64,000 nt of DNA from NCBI GenBank assembly GCA_002803225.1, contig NXFV01001374.1, forward strand, positions 1 to 64,000. Reading direction: 5' to 3'. Both the position numbers and the translations under genes were made by a program. The notes beneath the pieces were generated by a model that saw nothing but the letters and a program-made list of their open reading frames with translations, searched no databases and was not told the origin of the DNA. Origin of the DNA: Gamarada debralockiae. Its lineage: Eukaryota > Ascomycota > Leotiomycetes > Helotiales > Hyphodiscaceae. Every line of letters starts with the position of its first letter. Within the stretch, counting starts at the first letter, position 1. This document shows, piece after piece, positions 24,641-36,957 of this stretch.

Positions 24641-24689
24641 TGTTGACAGTCGTTGAGTTAATAGAATCCACACCTCATTTTCCCCTGTA

Positions 24690-24985
24690 CGAAGGCCACT
24701 GTCACAAGTTATGAGAATACAGGATATTACAGTGTATTAAGCCTATAATTTAGCCCTGTAACTTGCTAGGATCCCTGTAAGACGCCTGTACCGATTAGAC
24801 GTAACCCTGTAGCGCAAATAATGATTTTCAAAATTGGATTTCTGGCCAATTGCTACAGGGAGCCTACAAGGACCCTAGCCTAAACGATGCACAAGTTACA
24901 GGGCAGTCTAAGACATTACAGGGCCAAATACAGGGTACCTTTGATTTTAGGCTTAAATTCTCATGACTTTTGACCGCGACCTCCG
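24690..24985. mobile_element. MITE of Tc1/mariner type (copy 2)
   Basis: 296 bp flanked by TA (24688-24689 and 24986-24987). The left end CGAAGGCCACTGTCACAAG and the reverse-complemented right end CGGAGGTCGCGGTCAAAAG are diverged inverted repeats continuing to ATGAGAAT. Same terminal sequence family as 14527-14769 and the same internal CCCTGTAA/TTACAGGG words. No coding capacity. Confidence 0.85.
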
Positions 24986-24987
24986 TA

Positions 24988-26281
24988 TATAGCTCTCTTT
25001 TCACCCTCGCTCTCTTTGAGAGCTTAATCGAGTCTTTATCCTTCTCCAGCATTCGACATCCTGCTCGGTAGCGGATGGTGTCTTTGCGCAAAGTCCTCGC
25101 CCAGAAAATCCTAATATCGAGGACACAGTTCTTGAAAGCCATCAATTAGCGCTATATGTCGAGAAAGACTGGTCTAGAACGGCTAAAATATCTGACTATT
25201 TCCTTGCCACATCAGTGGTGGCTCAGCTCACTTCTGTCCCTCTACTCCGCTTTGGGTTCCTCGAATATGAGTCCGGCGTGGTCGAATGCTCTCTATTCAT
25301 TACTTACCATCTCTTGGTAGTCCCATAATATGTAAAGATGCTCTACGCTGTATTGGCCAACTGTGAGGGGACATATTCAGACCTGTTTCCAGCAGCTGGT
25401 AAAAGCAACACGAACATTTCCGGGTGGCTTGAAAATCAAACCCTTCGCCATTTTTCAAATAGTCGGACGTTTTCTTCTTCACTGTGTGGCCAAAGGGCAT
25501 GTGGGTTGTGCGCTCTCTCCGAAGACCTTTTCAGGTGAACACCTGGAAAGCCTTGTTTTCGAGCAGTGGCTACACTGTCTGCGCTTTTCTATACTCTTCA
25601 CGTACAGACCTTACCGGCTCGGTAATCTTGGTCCCGATTCTTATGGACCTTTCTGTAGTTCTTATGTTGGTTTTGATTGGTTCTATCAGAGGGCTGGAGC
25701 AAACACAGTGGGGTCAACGCGATGTGGATTTGGGATTCTTGCCTTGATTTTACGAAAGCTTTATGGTGAAGTCAACCAAAAGTCTTCCACTCCTGGAAAG
25801 CTCCAACCAGATTTATCTGCCAACATGTCAGGGAATTGGTGGAAACTCCTTACGCTCAACTGTATCCTGGTCATGGCGATTTTCCGATTTTCGGTGCTAA
25901 TATTCTTTGCTATTATGCCTCCAGCGTCTTTCATCGATATATTTTCTGCCGGGGACCACCGAGTTGTCCGTCTGGGGCGCATACTATATTACGAATTAGC
26001 TGCTTGGTCCAAAAAGCGGCATTCTATTCTGTTACCGGCGTTGTGTATCTATAGATAGGTCAATGTGCAACGGCCTTTCCCGTTGAAAGTCACCTCAATG
26101 GCCATTGTATCATCAACCACGCTCAATTACTTAGATTTCCAACCATATTATTATTGCAATTATATTGATACTTTCGAAAGCGTAATAAAGGCCGGGTCAA
26201 GTAGGGTTTCGCATGACCAACTCGAAGAATGCTCAGGCCAAAGTCCCAACCCGTCGCTGCTCCAAAGGCAGATAGCCCCCG
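24988..26281. other. no supported gene; hydrophobic open frames
   Basis: Two overlapping plus-strand frames at 25363-26058 contain a hydrophobic stretch (GSVILVPILMDLSVVLMLVLIGSI in one frame, about 25617-25690). Neither has a recognisable domain and the frames compete, so I list it only as a possible relic of a membrane protein. Confidence 0.25.
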
Positions 26282-27949
26282 TCAGTAATTCCCACCCCAC
26301 GTAGCCTGAGTAAGCGGTGCCCAAGAACCATTCACATCGCTCTTAATAAGGTGAGGTAAAATGACGTCCCCAACCAGAAGTTGAATAACCGTCCCATCAA
26401 CCACTACTCCAACCTTTCCCATCGCGGCAATGATGATATTCCCCACAGTATCGGGATCCATATGCGTGATCGTACCCTCCGGACCCCATCGAGAATCATA
26501 GTTGACCCAAGCCGGAACCGGATAAGCCTCACTCCCCGTCAACCAGTCCGCCATCACGACCTGATAGTGCTGCGAGCAATCCAGAATATCCCCTCCAGCA
26601 GCGGTATCGTTGTGTAACCAGAACTCAATCCCGGCAGGGATCTCAACAGGCGGAATCTTGTAATCCGCCACTTTGAAGTTTTCCGAGTTAGCAATTGCTT
26701 GACAAGGTAAGAGAAAAGGAGCCGAGCAGCTTTTTGTGAGTTGCGAGACAAATATTTGCTCAGAGAAAGCCCTTTGAAGCAAATTGTGCTCTTAGAACTC
26801 GCGAATTTGGATAGAGGAGGAAATGGATTGCTCCAAGAAATACATACTTGAGTTTGGGCCAATGCCAGCATAGTTTGCATGTCCATTGAGCGAGGAATAC
26901 ACAATCGGATGCGAGCCCCGGAACTGGAACGCATTGAACTGCGTCTCGTTGAAGAAATGGCCCGCACCATGCTGGCTCAGCCCAATATGCGTCATCTTCT
27001 TACTCGCATTATCAATCCTTATCACACAATACTCCCAATCCCCGAAATGCTCTCCAAGTGGACGCAAATCTACATCTCCCTGATTCACAATTTTTGTGAA
27101 TTCGAAACCGTTGATATGAGCAGTAGCATGCCCATTGTAAGCAGAAAAGAACCAAAACTGCAGATCGGTGTACGGCATCCCGGGGTTCCAGAACGCATGG
27201 ACGTAGGCTTTGGCTGTTGACATGTCACCTCCTTCGGCGTTGGGATCGAGTATCAGCCAGTAGCGCTTGTCAGAACCGACGCCTTGAGGGAGTTGGTCGA
27301 CTGTTGGGTGAAGGAGATCCTTTTTGAGGACTTCGTCGTGGAGGGAACTGTGCTCGAGGAACCACTCGATGGAGCAATTCTTGTAGATTTCGTCTGGGTG
27401 CAGATGAAGCATAGGAGCGTAGGTGTGGACTGCTGTCTCGATGTCTTCGTGCTTCAGCGCAGTTGTTACGTCGGATTCAACGATCAGCAACTTCTCGGTG
27501 CTCCCGATTCCCCATTGGCAGTTCACGGTTCCCGTTCCTCCGTCCTTGTCGGCTTTGCCGTTCCCATCGATACGCAAGTAGACTCCAGGAGAAGCAGCTG
27601 ATTCGAGTGCCTTTGAACCATCTGACTGAGGCTCGATGCGGAACTTTGCAAGTGGTCCGATTCCTCTCTGGCAGTTGACAACGCCACCCCCGTTACTTGC
27701 ACGTGCTTTGATGCCTTTGGCATCCATGCGCAGGTAAATGTTGTCCAATGAGGTGACTTGAAAAGATGAGGTCCCATTGTCGTTCGTGTGGAGAATCAAC
27801 GTTTCCAGTGGGCCAACATCCCTTTGCAAATCCACTGTGCCACCAGTCTCAGTTGGAGGCTTTCCCGCAGGAGTCGCGGGAACCTTTCTGCCATCGAGGC
27901 GAAGGTAGCTGTCTGGACTGGTAGCCGAGCGGATGGAAATGAAAGACAT
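26282..27949 (-). CDS. fascin-like beta-trefoil repeats fused to a Vps62 (DUF946-type) domain
   Basis: Exons 27949-26848 and 26697-26282 give 505 aa across a 150-nt intron (GTATGT...CAAG; it contains an in-frame stop). The first 160 residues hold three similar repeats, each with a YLR(L/M/I)D motif and a (V/N)CQRG/LQRDVGPL motif, like fascin/actin-crosslinking beta-trefoils. The rest is Vps62-type: YAPMLHLHPDEIYKNCSIEWFLEH, DKRYWLILDPNAEGG, YTDLQFWFFSAYNGHAT, GDWEYCVIRID, GSHPIVYSSLNGHANYAG and, after the intron, WVNYDSRWGPEG. Vps62 was linked to vacuolar sorting in yeast. No signal peptide or membrane helix. The exact 3' splice site is less certain than the domains. Confidence 0.85.
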
Positions 27950-29308
27950 GCCTTTTTGGTAAACGGAGGGGAAGAAGTAAAATTATTATTTTGAATTTCC
28001 TAAGAACGAAGAGAAGAGGGAAACTTTTGGGGACGGCATTTTGGGGTTTCGGGCCTGCCATATAGTTGGTTCCCTCAGGGATGTCAAAATCAGGCAAGCA
28101 CCATCTCACAGCAACAGCATACTCAGCTGGGTATTCTCCAAGCCTTCTGAAATTTGTTGTCTGATGCTGGCCATTCATCTTCCCACGGATGGCCTCAGCT
28201 GCCTTGGCAAGCCCTGTGGTGTGACCCGTGGCTTAGGTCGAACTCAGCTTGCTCAGCCTCCCCCCACTTGTGTTACCGCACTGTCATCCTTCCCCACGAA
28301 CCAAAAAGCGATCTAACAATCGCGCCAAGGAAGAGCGGAAGTCTGTGCTTTCCTAAGCTCAGCCTTACTAGAAGTCCCAAGTTGGTTTTGGGTTCTCCCG
28401 TCTTTGTGGCCCTCCGAAATTGGAGGCTCAGCATCATTCTAGATTTCGTTTCGTGCTATCATTCACACATTGCTGTAAATGACAGATAAATGATTTCGAA
28501 TTTGAAAACCACTGTGTCGAAACTCTCTAACATCCGAGTTTGCAGCGTGAAGTTCATTCCCAAATTCATCGGGATGGGTACTAATGAAGCGCCACTAAGA
28601 CAAGTGTTGCTGGTTCTTTTAGACTGAGTCTCACTGGAAGACAATGAGCCTTTGATTCTGGGTGAGTCAAAATCAAAGTGAAGCAAACGTTTTGTAATAT
28701 AGGATTTTTGAACTTAAAATATAGTCGGTGTGAACTCACTCACAGGGGTGTCCTTGCTCCCGAACTGCGGTGTATTTTCTTTGCATCCTACCGATAGGAA
28801 GACGACTTTGATTCCAACCTCGGAAAGATTATAAAGCTTTCCCTATCGAAGCAAACGGTGGCTATAGCTCCCCTCTACTGTAAATAGACCTAGGTTTAAA
28901 GTTTGATGCACTTTGATTATGAAAGTGCGTCTGGCGCTAACGCCCTATCGTGGCATTGGCTTCACTTCACTAACTAAGTCGAAAGACGTTCATCTATGCG
29001 TTCATCTGAGTCAGCCAGCATACGCTAGTGACGCGTCCCAACTTGAGGGGACTTAGATGTGCGCGCCTAGTAGCGTTCCTCTCTAGTCTCCCTAATAATG
29101 CTCTCGAAGTTCTTGGTATAAACTGCAACCCTTCGTCTTCGGCGACCTGCGGACCTTGTTCAACGTCGCTACTCAATCCGAGTGGACGGAGATAACTTCT
29201 GTTAGTATCTACTGGTTATCTTCAAAGAGGATAGTCACACAGTTGAAAAGTTGCAATCCTCCACTCAGAATTACCCCCTTATCGTCTCTTGAACTGCAGT
29301 CGAAATAC
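27950..29308. other. intergenic, no gene supported
   Basis: Divergent upstream region between the Vps62-like gene and the transcription factor. No other coding text recognised. Confidence 0.4.
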
Positions 29309-31344
29309 ATGGCAACCGTTTTCAAATTCAAATCCTTCAAGCCTGACGACAAGATGCGTCGACCCCCAAATGAGCCCGTTGATACCAGCCAGCAAACAGA
29401 TACCGAAGATCAAGCTGGTGGCATTAGTTCTTTCAAGACGGAGGCAAGCCTTAATCCCGATAGTCCGAGCTTTGATTGGGGACAGTATCAGGACTTCCAC
29501 TTCATCAACACAGATAAACATACTTTGCATATCAAGAGAGACCGCAACGCTGTTCGAGCGCACGTTATGAATGACTTGAATAAGAAGGAGAGATTGAAAA
29601 AGAAGTTTCGGGTCAGATACCTCGTTTCTTCTCCTGCAGAACACAATGAGTGTTGACAGTCGTGGAACTAGAGCTACTCCACTTCAAGTCTTAGTCATAC
29701 TCACTTACAACCACGTCCTCATAAGCAGCTTCGGACTCAATCGTTACCTATACTGGAGTCCTCAACTCACCAGCATTCAAAAGATGCATCACTCCCACCT
29801 CAGCTCGAAGATGCATCTTGTAGTTCCATACCATCGATTGGACCTATGGATCCCTTCGACACCTTACCATTAGCAATGCCAAAGCACATGGAGGCGTGGC
29901 TTGATTTTTGTACTTGTTCGCGATCGCCGCTCGACCAACTTGCTGACACTTCTCTCTCCAGATATCAAAATTCAAGGACCCGGCTTGATACCTCTGGAAG
30001 CAAACGCATTGTCGAACCCAATGTTAACCTTAATACTCCCATTAGCACTATCAGAGAAAGCAGTGATGCACTCACTTCTCTGCATATCTGGTTTTCAATA
30101 CACATCTATTCGTGCAAAGTGCTCTCTGGGGCCAGACACCCGCACAATCGAGACCAAACGAATGACTTCTCCTCCATGGTATCTAATACATAAGCGACAC
30201 GCGTTGGTGACCATACGAGAAAGGCTGAACGATGATAAGCAGGCGATATCTGATGAGACTATTACTGCTATTTTACTACTCGCAGGATATGAGGTGAGTG
30301 TTTGGCATTTGAAAGAAAGAAATGTTGCTGATAAGGCATAGTTTATGTCAGTGAGTTTGAGACCCTCGCCATCCGAGAGAGGCGAAATGTATCCTTGGTC
30401 AAATTACTTACGATCCATAACTTGACAGAGAGATGAAGGCCATCTAACAGAATACGAACACCACATGAACGGCCTCTCCGGGCTCGTCAAGCTGAGAGGA
30501 GGCCTCCAAAACCTCGGACTAAAAGGCTTCCTCCAACTATTAGTTTCCTGGTAAAGCAATCCACATTCTCTCCACCATCCCATCCTAAAAGTCTTCATTA
30601 ACATATATTCGAAATAGGATTGATCTTTGGGGCGCATCGTCAACCTCTACACCTCTTCGATTTCGAATAGCTTCTAATCTCCTCGAATCCCGCAATCCTA
30701 TATTTCAACCTCCAACACCACACCCACCAGGCCAAGGATTTTGCGATTTGACGGCAAGCAATGATTTTCAGCTCGGGGTCAAGGAAGCACTTCTTGATCT
30801 TGCGAAAGTAGCATTGATATACTCGCATTATAAACACCACGCCATGGCGCAAAAAGAGCTCATCCTCCTCGTCGGCGAACGCACCAGTCTCGAGCAACGT
30901 CTTGTGTCCCTCACCGGCCCTAGTGAAATCGCAGATTTCCCACTCTCCCCAGATCTCCTTCACGATTTATGCCGAATTGCAGCACTTCTATTCATCAACC
31001 GCAGTCTGCGCGTCACAGAGACGGTCTCGGTTCGTACAACGGAGTTGATGAGAGAGCTGTTCTGTCGACTACCGAGTGCGTTGGTGATGTACAATCGCGA
31101 TCAAGCCAAAATATTGCTGTGGGCGATATTGGTTGGTGGGACAGCGGCGCTCGAGGGTGCGCAGCGGAGGTGGTTTGTGGATCGGTTGGCGCAGATGAGG
31201 AGGGGAGCTGGATTGGGAAGGTGGGAGGATGCGAAAAGATTCTCAGAGGACTACTTATGGTCGGAAGCGCATTGCGCAGCGAGATATGAGATGTTCTGGA
31301 ATGAGGCTATTAGATCGGAGCTTTCAAAAGTGGAATTCTGCTAA
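29309..31344 (+). CDS. fungal-specific transcription factor-like protein without zinc cluster (DUF3468/Fungal_trans_2 type)
   Basis: Five exons join in phase: 29309-29611, 29672-29909, 29962-30293, 30429-30550, 30618-31344, giving 573 aa. Introns are 60, 52, 135 and 67 nt with GT...AG ends. The N-terminus has the short basic signature of this group (FHFINTDKHTLHIKRDRNAVRAHVM) instead of a Zn2Cys6 cluster. Then follow a low-complexity linker, DPFDTLPLAMP, the conserved NPMLTLILPLALSEKAVMHSLL helix, TITAILLLAGYE, and HMNGLSGLVKLRGGLQNLG. That order is typical of the regulatory half of Fungal_trans_2 proteins. No DNA-binding domain is visible, so its direct role in transcription is inferred from family naming only. 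It is convergent with the flavin monooxygenase. Confidence 0.88.
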
Positions 31345-31538
31345 TGCAGGACTTTGTATTGTGAGAAGAAGATTGGAACTCCCTTTACATTGACGGAGTA
31401 CGAACGACAACTTCGCAACCCGGACGGCGAATGAGATACTTTGATATCTAAATATTCTAAAACATAAGGAATAAACTAAAAGAGCAAGAAATAACACCCA
31501 ATCGCAATAATCCAAAAAAGATAAGTAAGAGAAGGATC

Positions 31539-33492
31539 CTAGTCCTTCTTCAAGCCGTCGACCGCTGCCCCGTTTGTTTGACTATTCGCATGGCCATTGA
31601 CCTTCCTACGCCTCTCCTCTACACCAGCTAGAAACTCCTGCACAATCCCCTCATAATCACTAGCAAAATACCCCTCAAACCACTCTCGATACCAAGCTTT
31701 CAACCCAAACCACCCTCTCCAACCTCCGGGCATCCGCATCCTCTTCCGATCAGCCCTCAGCCCCAAATCCCTCATCAACTGATCATCGAACTCCGGCGTC
31801 TCAGAAATACTCAATCGATACGGCGCAAAATTCAGATATCGTTTCCGTCGATAAGCATCGACGTGCGCGATATCTTTGTTCATCCCCTCAAGATCGCGTA
31901 GGAGTGATTTCGTATGGGGAGGGAAGAGATCCTCGAGATATGCCACGACCCACAAGGATACGATCTCAGCAGTGGTTGGGACGTGGCCGTTGGCATAATT
32001 GCCGACAATGACGATGGAGTTGTCGCCTCGTGCAGCGAGTTTGGGAGGGGCGAGGAAGCGGAAGAGGCGGAAAGATGTTACGCCAAAATCGTGGCGTTTG
32101 AGATTCGTGGGTGGGGTTTTGAGGATGGGATATAAGTCGAGGATGCGCTGGTCGGCTTCAGCATCGAGGGCCTTCCAATACTGGGTTTCTGGCTCGGGGA
32201 GGTCTTTTAGTTTGACGGGAAGTCCGATTTCGTTGGCCAGATCTGGAGAGCAGAGAGTGAAGTTGGCTAACATCCATCCTGTGCACCAGACGATGGCATC
32301 TGTCTGAACTGACGCGCCGGTATCGAGAGTCACTGAATGTCCTTTGGCGGAGGTCAAGTGTGCTCGATTAACGTGTATCAATTTCTCTTCGTCGACGAGC
32401 TCCAGTGTTTTGAGATCTCTGTCATGTGTGATGGTTCCTCCAGGGACAAACCAAAACATACTGAGATGAACGTATTAACAGCTAATCAACAAAATATATA
32501 ATTACAACATACTTATCTGGTTGCGGCTTCAACCTTCGACCATTCTCACTCTTAGTATACTTGTCCCCTTGCATCATCTTCGTCATATATCCCCATATCC
32601 ATGTGATGAGCCAAGTCCCAAGCCACCACCGCCTACTATGTAAGAACCGATTGAGCCACCGATCAGAACGATAGACACTCGGGCTGACAAATCCAATAGC
32701 TCTAATAGTAGACAGCTTCGCCAGGGACGACCCATCCGGATTCTTGGCGGGCATCATCCACGTAGGTCCGCCTCCATCAGCTCTCACAAGCCATTCGACT
32801 TTCTTTCCAGCTTGCGCACAAGTCCCTACTACTTCGAGAGCCGACTTGTGACCACCGACCACTGTTACGTGGTTGACCGAGTCGGCGGTTAGTTCTTTAT
32901 GTCGCCTGCCCATTTCAACGGAGTGGAAGGAGAAACCATCGAATGAGCTGAGATCGAAGTCCGGTATACTAGGAGCTGAAGTGATGCCGGTGGCTAGAAT
33001 AAGCTTGTCGCATGTTAACGATTCGAGGGGAGCTTTCTTGTTGCCGGTAGGATGGACGAGAAGTTTCCAGCCCGCACCATTCCTCTCAACCTTCGAAGCC
33101 ATGGTATTGAATCTGCAGCGCTGGATAAGACCAAATTTCGTGGCATATCGGACCTGCTTTCGTCAGGGCAGTTCAAAGAAATGTCTTTCGAGAGTGAGAA
33201 ATACCAGAAACTCATTGACCATATTGCCTGAAACATCGGACCATTTCTCAATGCCAAATTCTCTACACATATCCAGCTCGGTGAAATTCAACAGTGGTGC
33301 AGGCATTTCATAGCACAGGCCAGGATATATCCTACCTGCCGACCACACCCCTCCAACTGAACTCTCGCCATCCACTATCAGGAGATCAACTGAGGGGTCG
33401 ATGTCGAGATAGGTTTTGGCAAGTACGATTCCATTGAATCCAGCGCCCAAGACAATGACTTTGTGGTGTTCTGGGCTTGCGCTTGAAGCCAT
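31539..33492 (-). CDS. FAD-dependent monooxygenase (FMO/Baeyer-Villiger-like)
   Basis: Exons 33492-33205, 33153-32513 and 32460-31539 (introns 51 and 52 nt) give 616 aa. The N-terminus carries the FAD-binding dinucleotide fold VIVLGAGFNGIVLAKTYL with a downstream acidic strand end (LLIVDGESSVGGVW). Next comes the LILATGITSAPSIPDF segment and an FMO-type FDGFSFHSVEMGR motif. The second, NADPH-binding fold is HVTVVGGHKSALEVVGTCAQ, with AIVWCTGW near the end. This places it in the class B flavoprotein monooxygenases; the substrate cannot be told. One membrane-like stretch is near WWLGTWLITWIWGYM. Stand-alone; no neighbouring biosynthetic core enzyme. Confidence 0.92.
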
Positions 33493-34141
33493 TTTTGCTA
33501 GAAAGCATAGAGGTGGAAGAAAGTCATAAAGTCAATCATGCGAAGAGAGTAGAAACCAGCGACGGGGAAACAGCACTTAAAAATGATTTTCGAAAATGTT
33601 TTACTCGGCGGGAACAAAGAGACATTGACTTGAAGCCACTCCCGCTCTTGATATTATACTCGATCAGTCTCTTTATCAAAAGGTTTTGCGTGCCGCATTG
33701 CTAGGAATAGCTCACGTCAGCTTGCATAGGTACAGCACGGCGGACTGATATCGTACGGCAGGCCTATGAGGTGCCTGGGGAGGATCTTGCAAGGAATCTA
33801 ATTCGCAACCGCCAGAACGGGAACGGGTCGCGGTGGCTATACATCCCGTTCACTGGTAACTTGGGAGCAATCATGGTCAGGAAGGGAAATAGTTTCAAGG
33901 ATCATCTCTGGTTAGAACTGCAAGATTCTGTTGGCTATCGAATTGTTTGAGAAGTGATTGGTATGCTGTGGTTGAAGGGTAGTTTGCGAGAGCGGGAGCC
34001 AAAGGAAACACGGGTCGCGACCATACCCAAAAAATTCCATCTCCACAGCGCGATCAGCAGCCTCATCAAACAGCGTCCTCAACCAACCCCCATACACCAC
34101 GAACAACATCCTACTCCCACTCTCATCAAACAACCGCAAGC
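33493..34141. promoter_or_regulatory. divergent intergenic region between the monooxygenase and the Y14-like gene
   Basis: About 650 bp. No coding text recognised; presumed to contain both promoters. Confidence 0.35.
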
Positions 34142-34720
34142 ATGGCAGATATCGAAATGGACGTCGATGCGCCCCTCTCCCCTGAAGACGCCAAGCACGA
34201 CTCCAAGAACAGCAACATGACAACCCACTCCAACGCGACCGCCGTGCGCTCCATCGAAGGTTGGATCATCATCGTCACCAACGTCCACGAAGAGGCGAGT
34301 GAGGAGGATCTGAATGATCGGTTTGCGGATTACGGAGAGATTAAGAATCTGCACTTGAATTTGGATCGTCGGACTGGTTATGTCAAGGTGAGTTGGCACG
34401 ATTTTGGAGGTAGCAGAGGAGGGAAACAAGCTTGAGTTTGGGCACTTTTGAATAAGGGCTAGATGGAAGATTGATCAAGGGAACCGGCTGACAGATATCT
34501 GCGATGCTAGGGCTACGCGCTGATCGAATACCCCACCTTGGACGAAGCACGAGCTGCGATCGATGGTGCGCATAACACGAAGCTGTTGGATCAGACGATT
34601 GAGGTGGACTTCGCATTCGTTCGACCGCCGCCAGGAAAGGGACGAGGAGGTCGTGCGCCGGCGAAGGGAAGAGCTAGAACGAGAAGTCGTAGCCCGGGAG
34701 CTAAGGATGATATTGAGTGA
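34142..34720 (+). CDS. RBM8A: exon junction complex protein Y14 (RBM8A-like), RRM
   Basis: Exons 34142-34387 and 34511-34720 (123-nt intron, GTGAGT...CTAG) encode 151 aa. A short acidic N-terminus is followed by [20 protein letters not shown], which is close to the diagnostic Y14 start (EGWIlfVtgvHeEa.Ee). The RRM continues [31 protein letters not shown] and ends with DFAFVRPP plus an Arg/Gly/Ser tail. Y14 pairs with Mago in the exon junction complex on spliced mRNA. Length and order match full-length Y14 proteins, and the intron lies within the RRM at VK|GYA. Confidence 0.93.
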
Positions 34721-35310
34721 AGTGGCTTAGGTGAGAGGATGGTTGATTTCTATGATACAGGGACATGATACGGGCGAGACATGGAAGAAAAGTTCTGGTA
34801 CTTTGGCCGATGTGTCCTATGAAGAGGCATATCGGCGTGTGAAAACTGGCTATATTGGTACGTTGATTGCTGCAGGGCTTGACGGGACGAGGGCTAATTG
34901 TTTCTGCAGAGCCTTGATGTCCAAATGGCAATCGATTTTCCGCGCGTATGCTACCGATCGTGACCCCGTTGCACAACAATAGCAGGGTGCCCAGGTCTGC
35001 ACCTTGGAGATAAGTGCTGTCAATTGGCTTTGGGGAAGGAGACTTTTCGAGTACTATTGACCGGCAGGTATCTTTTCGCAGGTGACACTTCTTTGTCTGC
35101 GGGAAAAGAGGTCTGCACCATCCTATCCCTGTCATACTGCCATTACTTTGTCTAGTCATTGCTTCTATGGGGAATTCTAGAACCTATTGTATGGCAAAGG
35201 TCGGACAAAGATACAATACGAAGTCTGCACTTGAAAGCCATCATTTCAGGCTTCAAGCATGGTACATCTCAGGTGATGAAGGTCATTTTCTATTGGCTCT
35301 CGCTATCCTT
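34721..35310. other. intergenic, no gene supported
   Basis: 3' flanks of the Y14-like gene and of the amidase pseudogene (convergent). Confidence 0.35.
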
Positions 35311-36957
35311 TCACTCTTTCCTCCAGTCAAACATCTTCTCATATGCATATCCAACCTTGAGAAGCCGCTCCTCTCCATGGAAAGGCCCAATAATCTGCAT
35401 ACCAACTGGCAGCTTGACACTGGGGTTAGCTCCACTCAGGTCGGGAATGAAACCGATAGAAAGCGTCATCGCAGGGTTCCCAGCCAAGTTGAATTGCGAA
35501 GTGTTGATGGCAATTCCTTGCTCGGCTTTCTACTTTGCCATGATTTCCGCCTCAGGGCCCGCGAGCTTTGAGCAGTACTTGAGACTGTTGGTGTGATGAG
35601 TATTTCGCATTTGGAGAGGAGAGCCTAATACTCTCTGGAAACTGTGAGCGTCAGCGTCGGGACGACAGGCTTTGGAATTGAGAGGCACTTATGCTGGGCT
35701 ACCAAGTTCACACACTTAGGATACAAGGTGAGATACTTGTCCAACGCATATCCTCTATTGATAATTGTGCTCTCAACAGAAGGCGGTGTCTTCTCCCACT
35801 TCTCCTGCGTCATAGGAAGCAACTTATCAATGAATGGACTGAACAAAATTGTTTCCTCCCACTCGCTTTCCCACCCAGCGCAAGCGATCCACCAATTCTC
35901 CTGACACTCGTCCAAATTTCTCTACCCGAGATATGCGCCAGCATCGAAATCTCCTCAACCTCAGCACCCAGCTCCCTCAACTTATACGCCAACTCATAGA
36001 CCTTTTTCCGCATTTCCGGATGGACATTCGGTTCCTCCATACCATCCCTCAGAATCGCGACTTTTGTTCCCTTAAACACCTCCCCCAACTCTCCATTCGT
36101 CTTCAACGACTCATCAAACAAACCCTTCAAATTGGAGGAGTATTTGATATCTCCATGTCTCTGTGCCCCAGCAGTACGATCATCCAAACCATCTCTCGCA
36201 GCAACAACTTCCAACGAAACAGCCACATCCATAACACTCTTACAAATTGGCCCAACATGATCCCCCACCGCTTTACTTACAATTCCCGTATACGGTACAA
36301 GCCCATGGGTAGGCTTCAACCCCACTGCACCACTCATTGCAGCCGGGACGCGAATCATCCCCCCTGATCAGCACCAATCCCCATATCGACCAAGTTCTAC
36401 GGACTTCCCACCAATGCCCCAACACCTGAACTCGAACCACCAGCTGAGTAGCCTTTGGCGTAAGGATTGTGGATCGCTCCGGTAGAAGATGTGGTGGATG
36501 ATGGTGAATACGACATATTTTCGAAAGTAGCAGTCTCGATAATCTCACATCCTGCTTCTAGAATTCTAGACACGATTATAGCGCCGGATGAAGGGATCCA
36601 GGGCGATACCCATCTCTATTCCGTTTAGTTGGGGAACGCCTGCTACGCAGATGTTATCTTTAGGCAGAATATCTTGCTGGCGAGGAGGCCGAAGGGGTGG
36701 GCGGATTTGGCGGAGAAGGTGTATACCCATGCTTTGCCGAGGACATTTTCTGCGGCTGTGGGGAGATGGATGTTGGTCCTAGGGTAGGTGGCTATATCGA
36801 CGGGGAGATGATAGTCTGGCATTGCGAAGGGGCAGGTAGATGCGGATTCGGTGGCGATTAGCATGGTATGGTAGGCTTCTGCTTCATCTTCCGCTACTTT
36901 TAATCCCACCTTGGTGGCGGCGGAGTGGACATCGTCGACAGTTACGGTGGTGGCCAT
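35311..36957 (-). pseudogene. amidase (amidase signature family), broken by several indels and stops
   Basis: It starts MATTVTVDDVHSAATKVGLK and preserves the family order over about 1.65 kb but in three frames. Readable landmarks are the catalytic-Lys region (KDNICVAGVPQLNG), the Ser-rich loop (AKGYSAGGSSSGVGALVGS), RVPAAMSGAVGLKPTHGLVPYTG, KAVGDHVGPICKSVMDVA, and a C-terminal NLAGNPAMTLSIGF, LPVGMQIIGPFHGEERLL, YAYEK. Frameshifts lie near 36665, near 36360 (right at the GGSIR-type nucleophile segment, so the Ser codon is not legible) and between 35940 and 35600. In-frame stops occur after VGSP and in EIMAK-stop-KAEQG. Small indels dominate, unlike RIP. I saw no introns that would repair it. 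Confidence 0.85.

Noticed and set aside
25363..26058. 231-codon plus-strand frame with hydrophobic segments
   Set aside because: Competing frames are equally protein-like, no domain, no promoter or splice logic; kept only as a note.
31539..34720. Secondary-metabolite cluster around the monooxygenase and transcription factor
   Set aside because: No core synthase nearby; neighbours are Y14 and unrelated genes.
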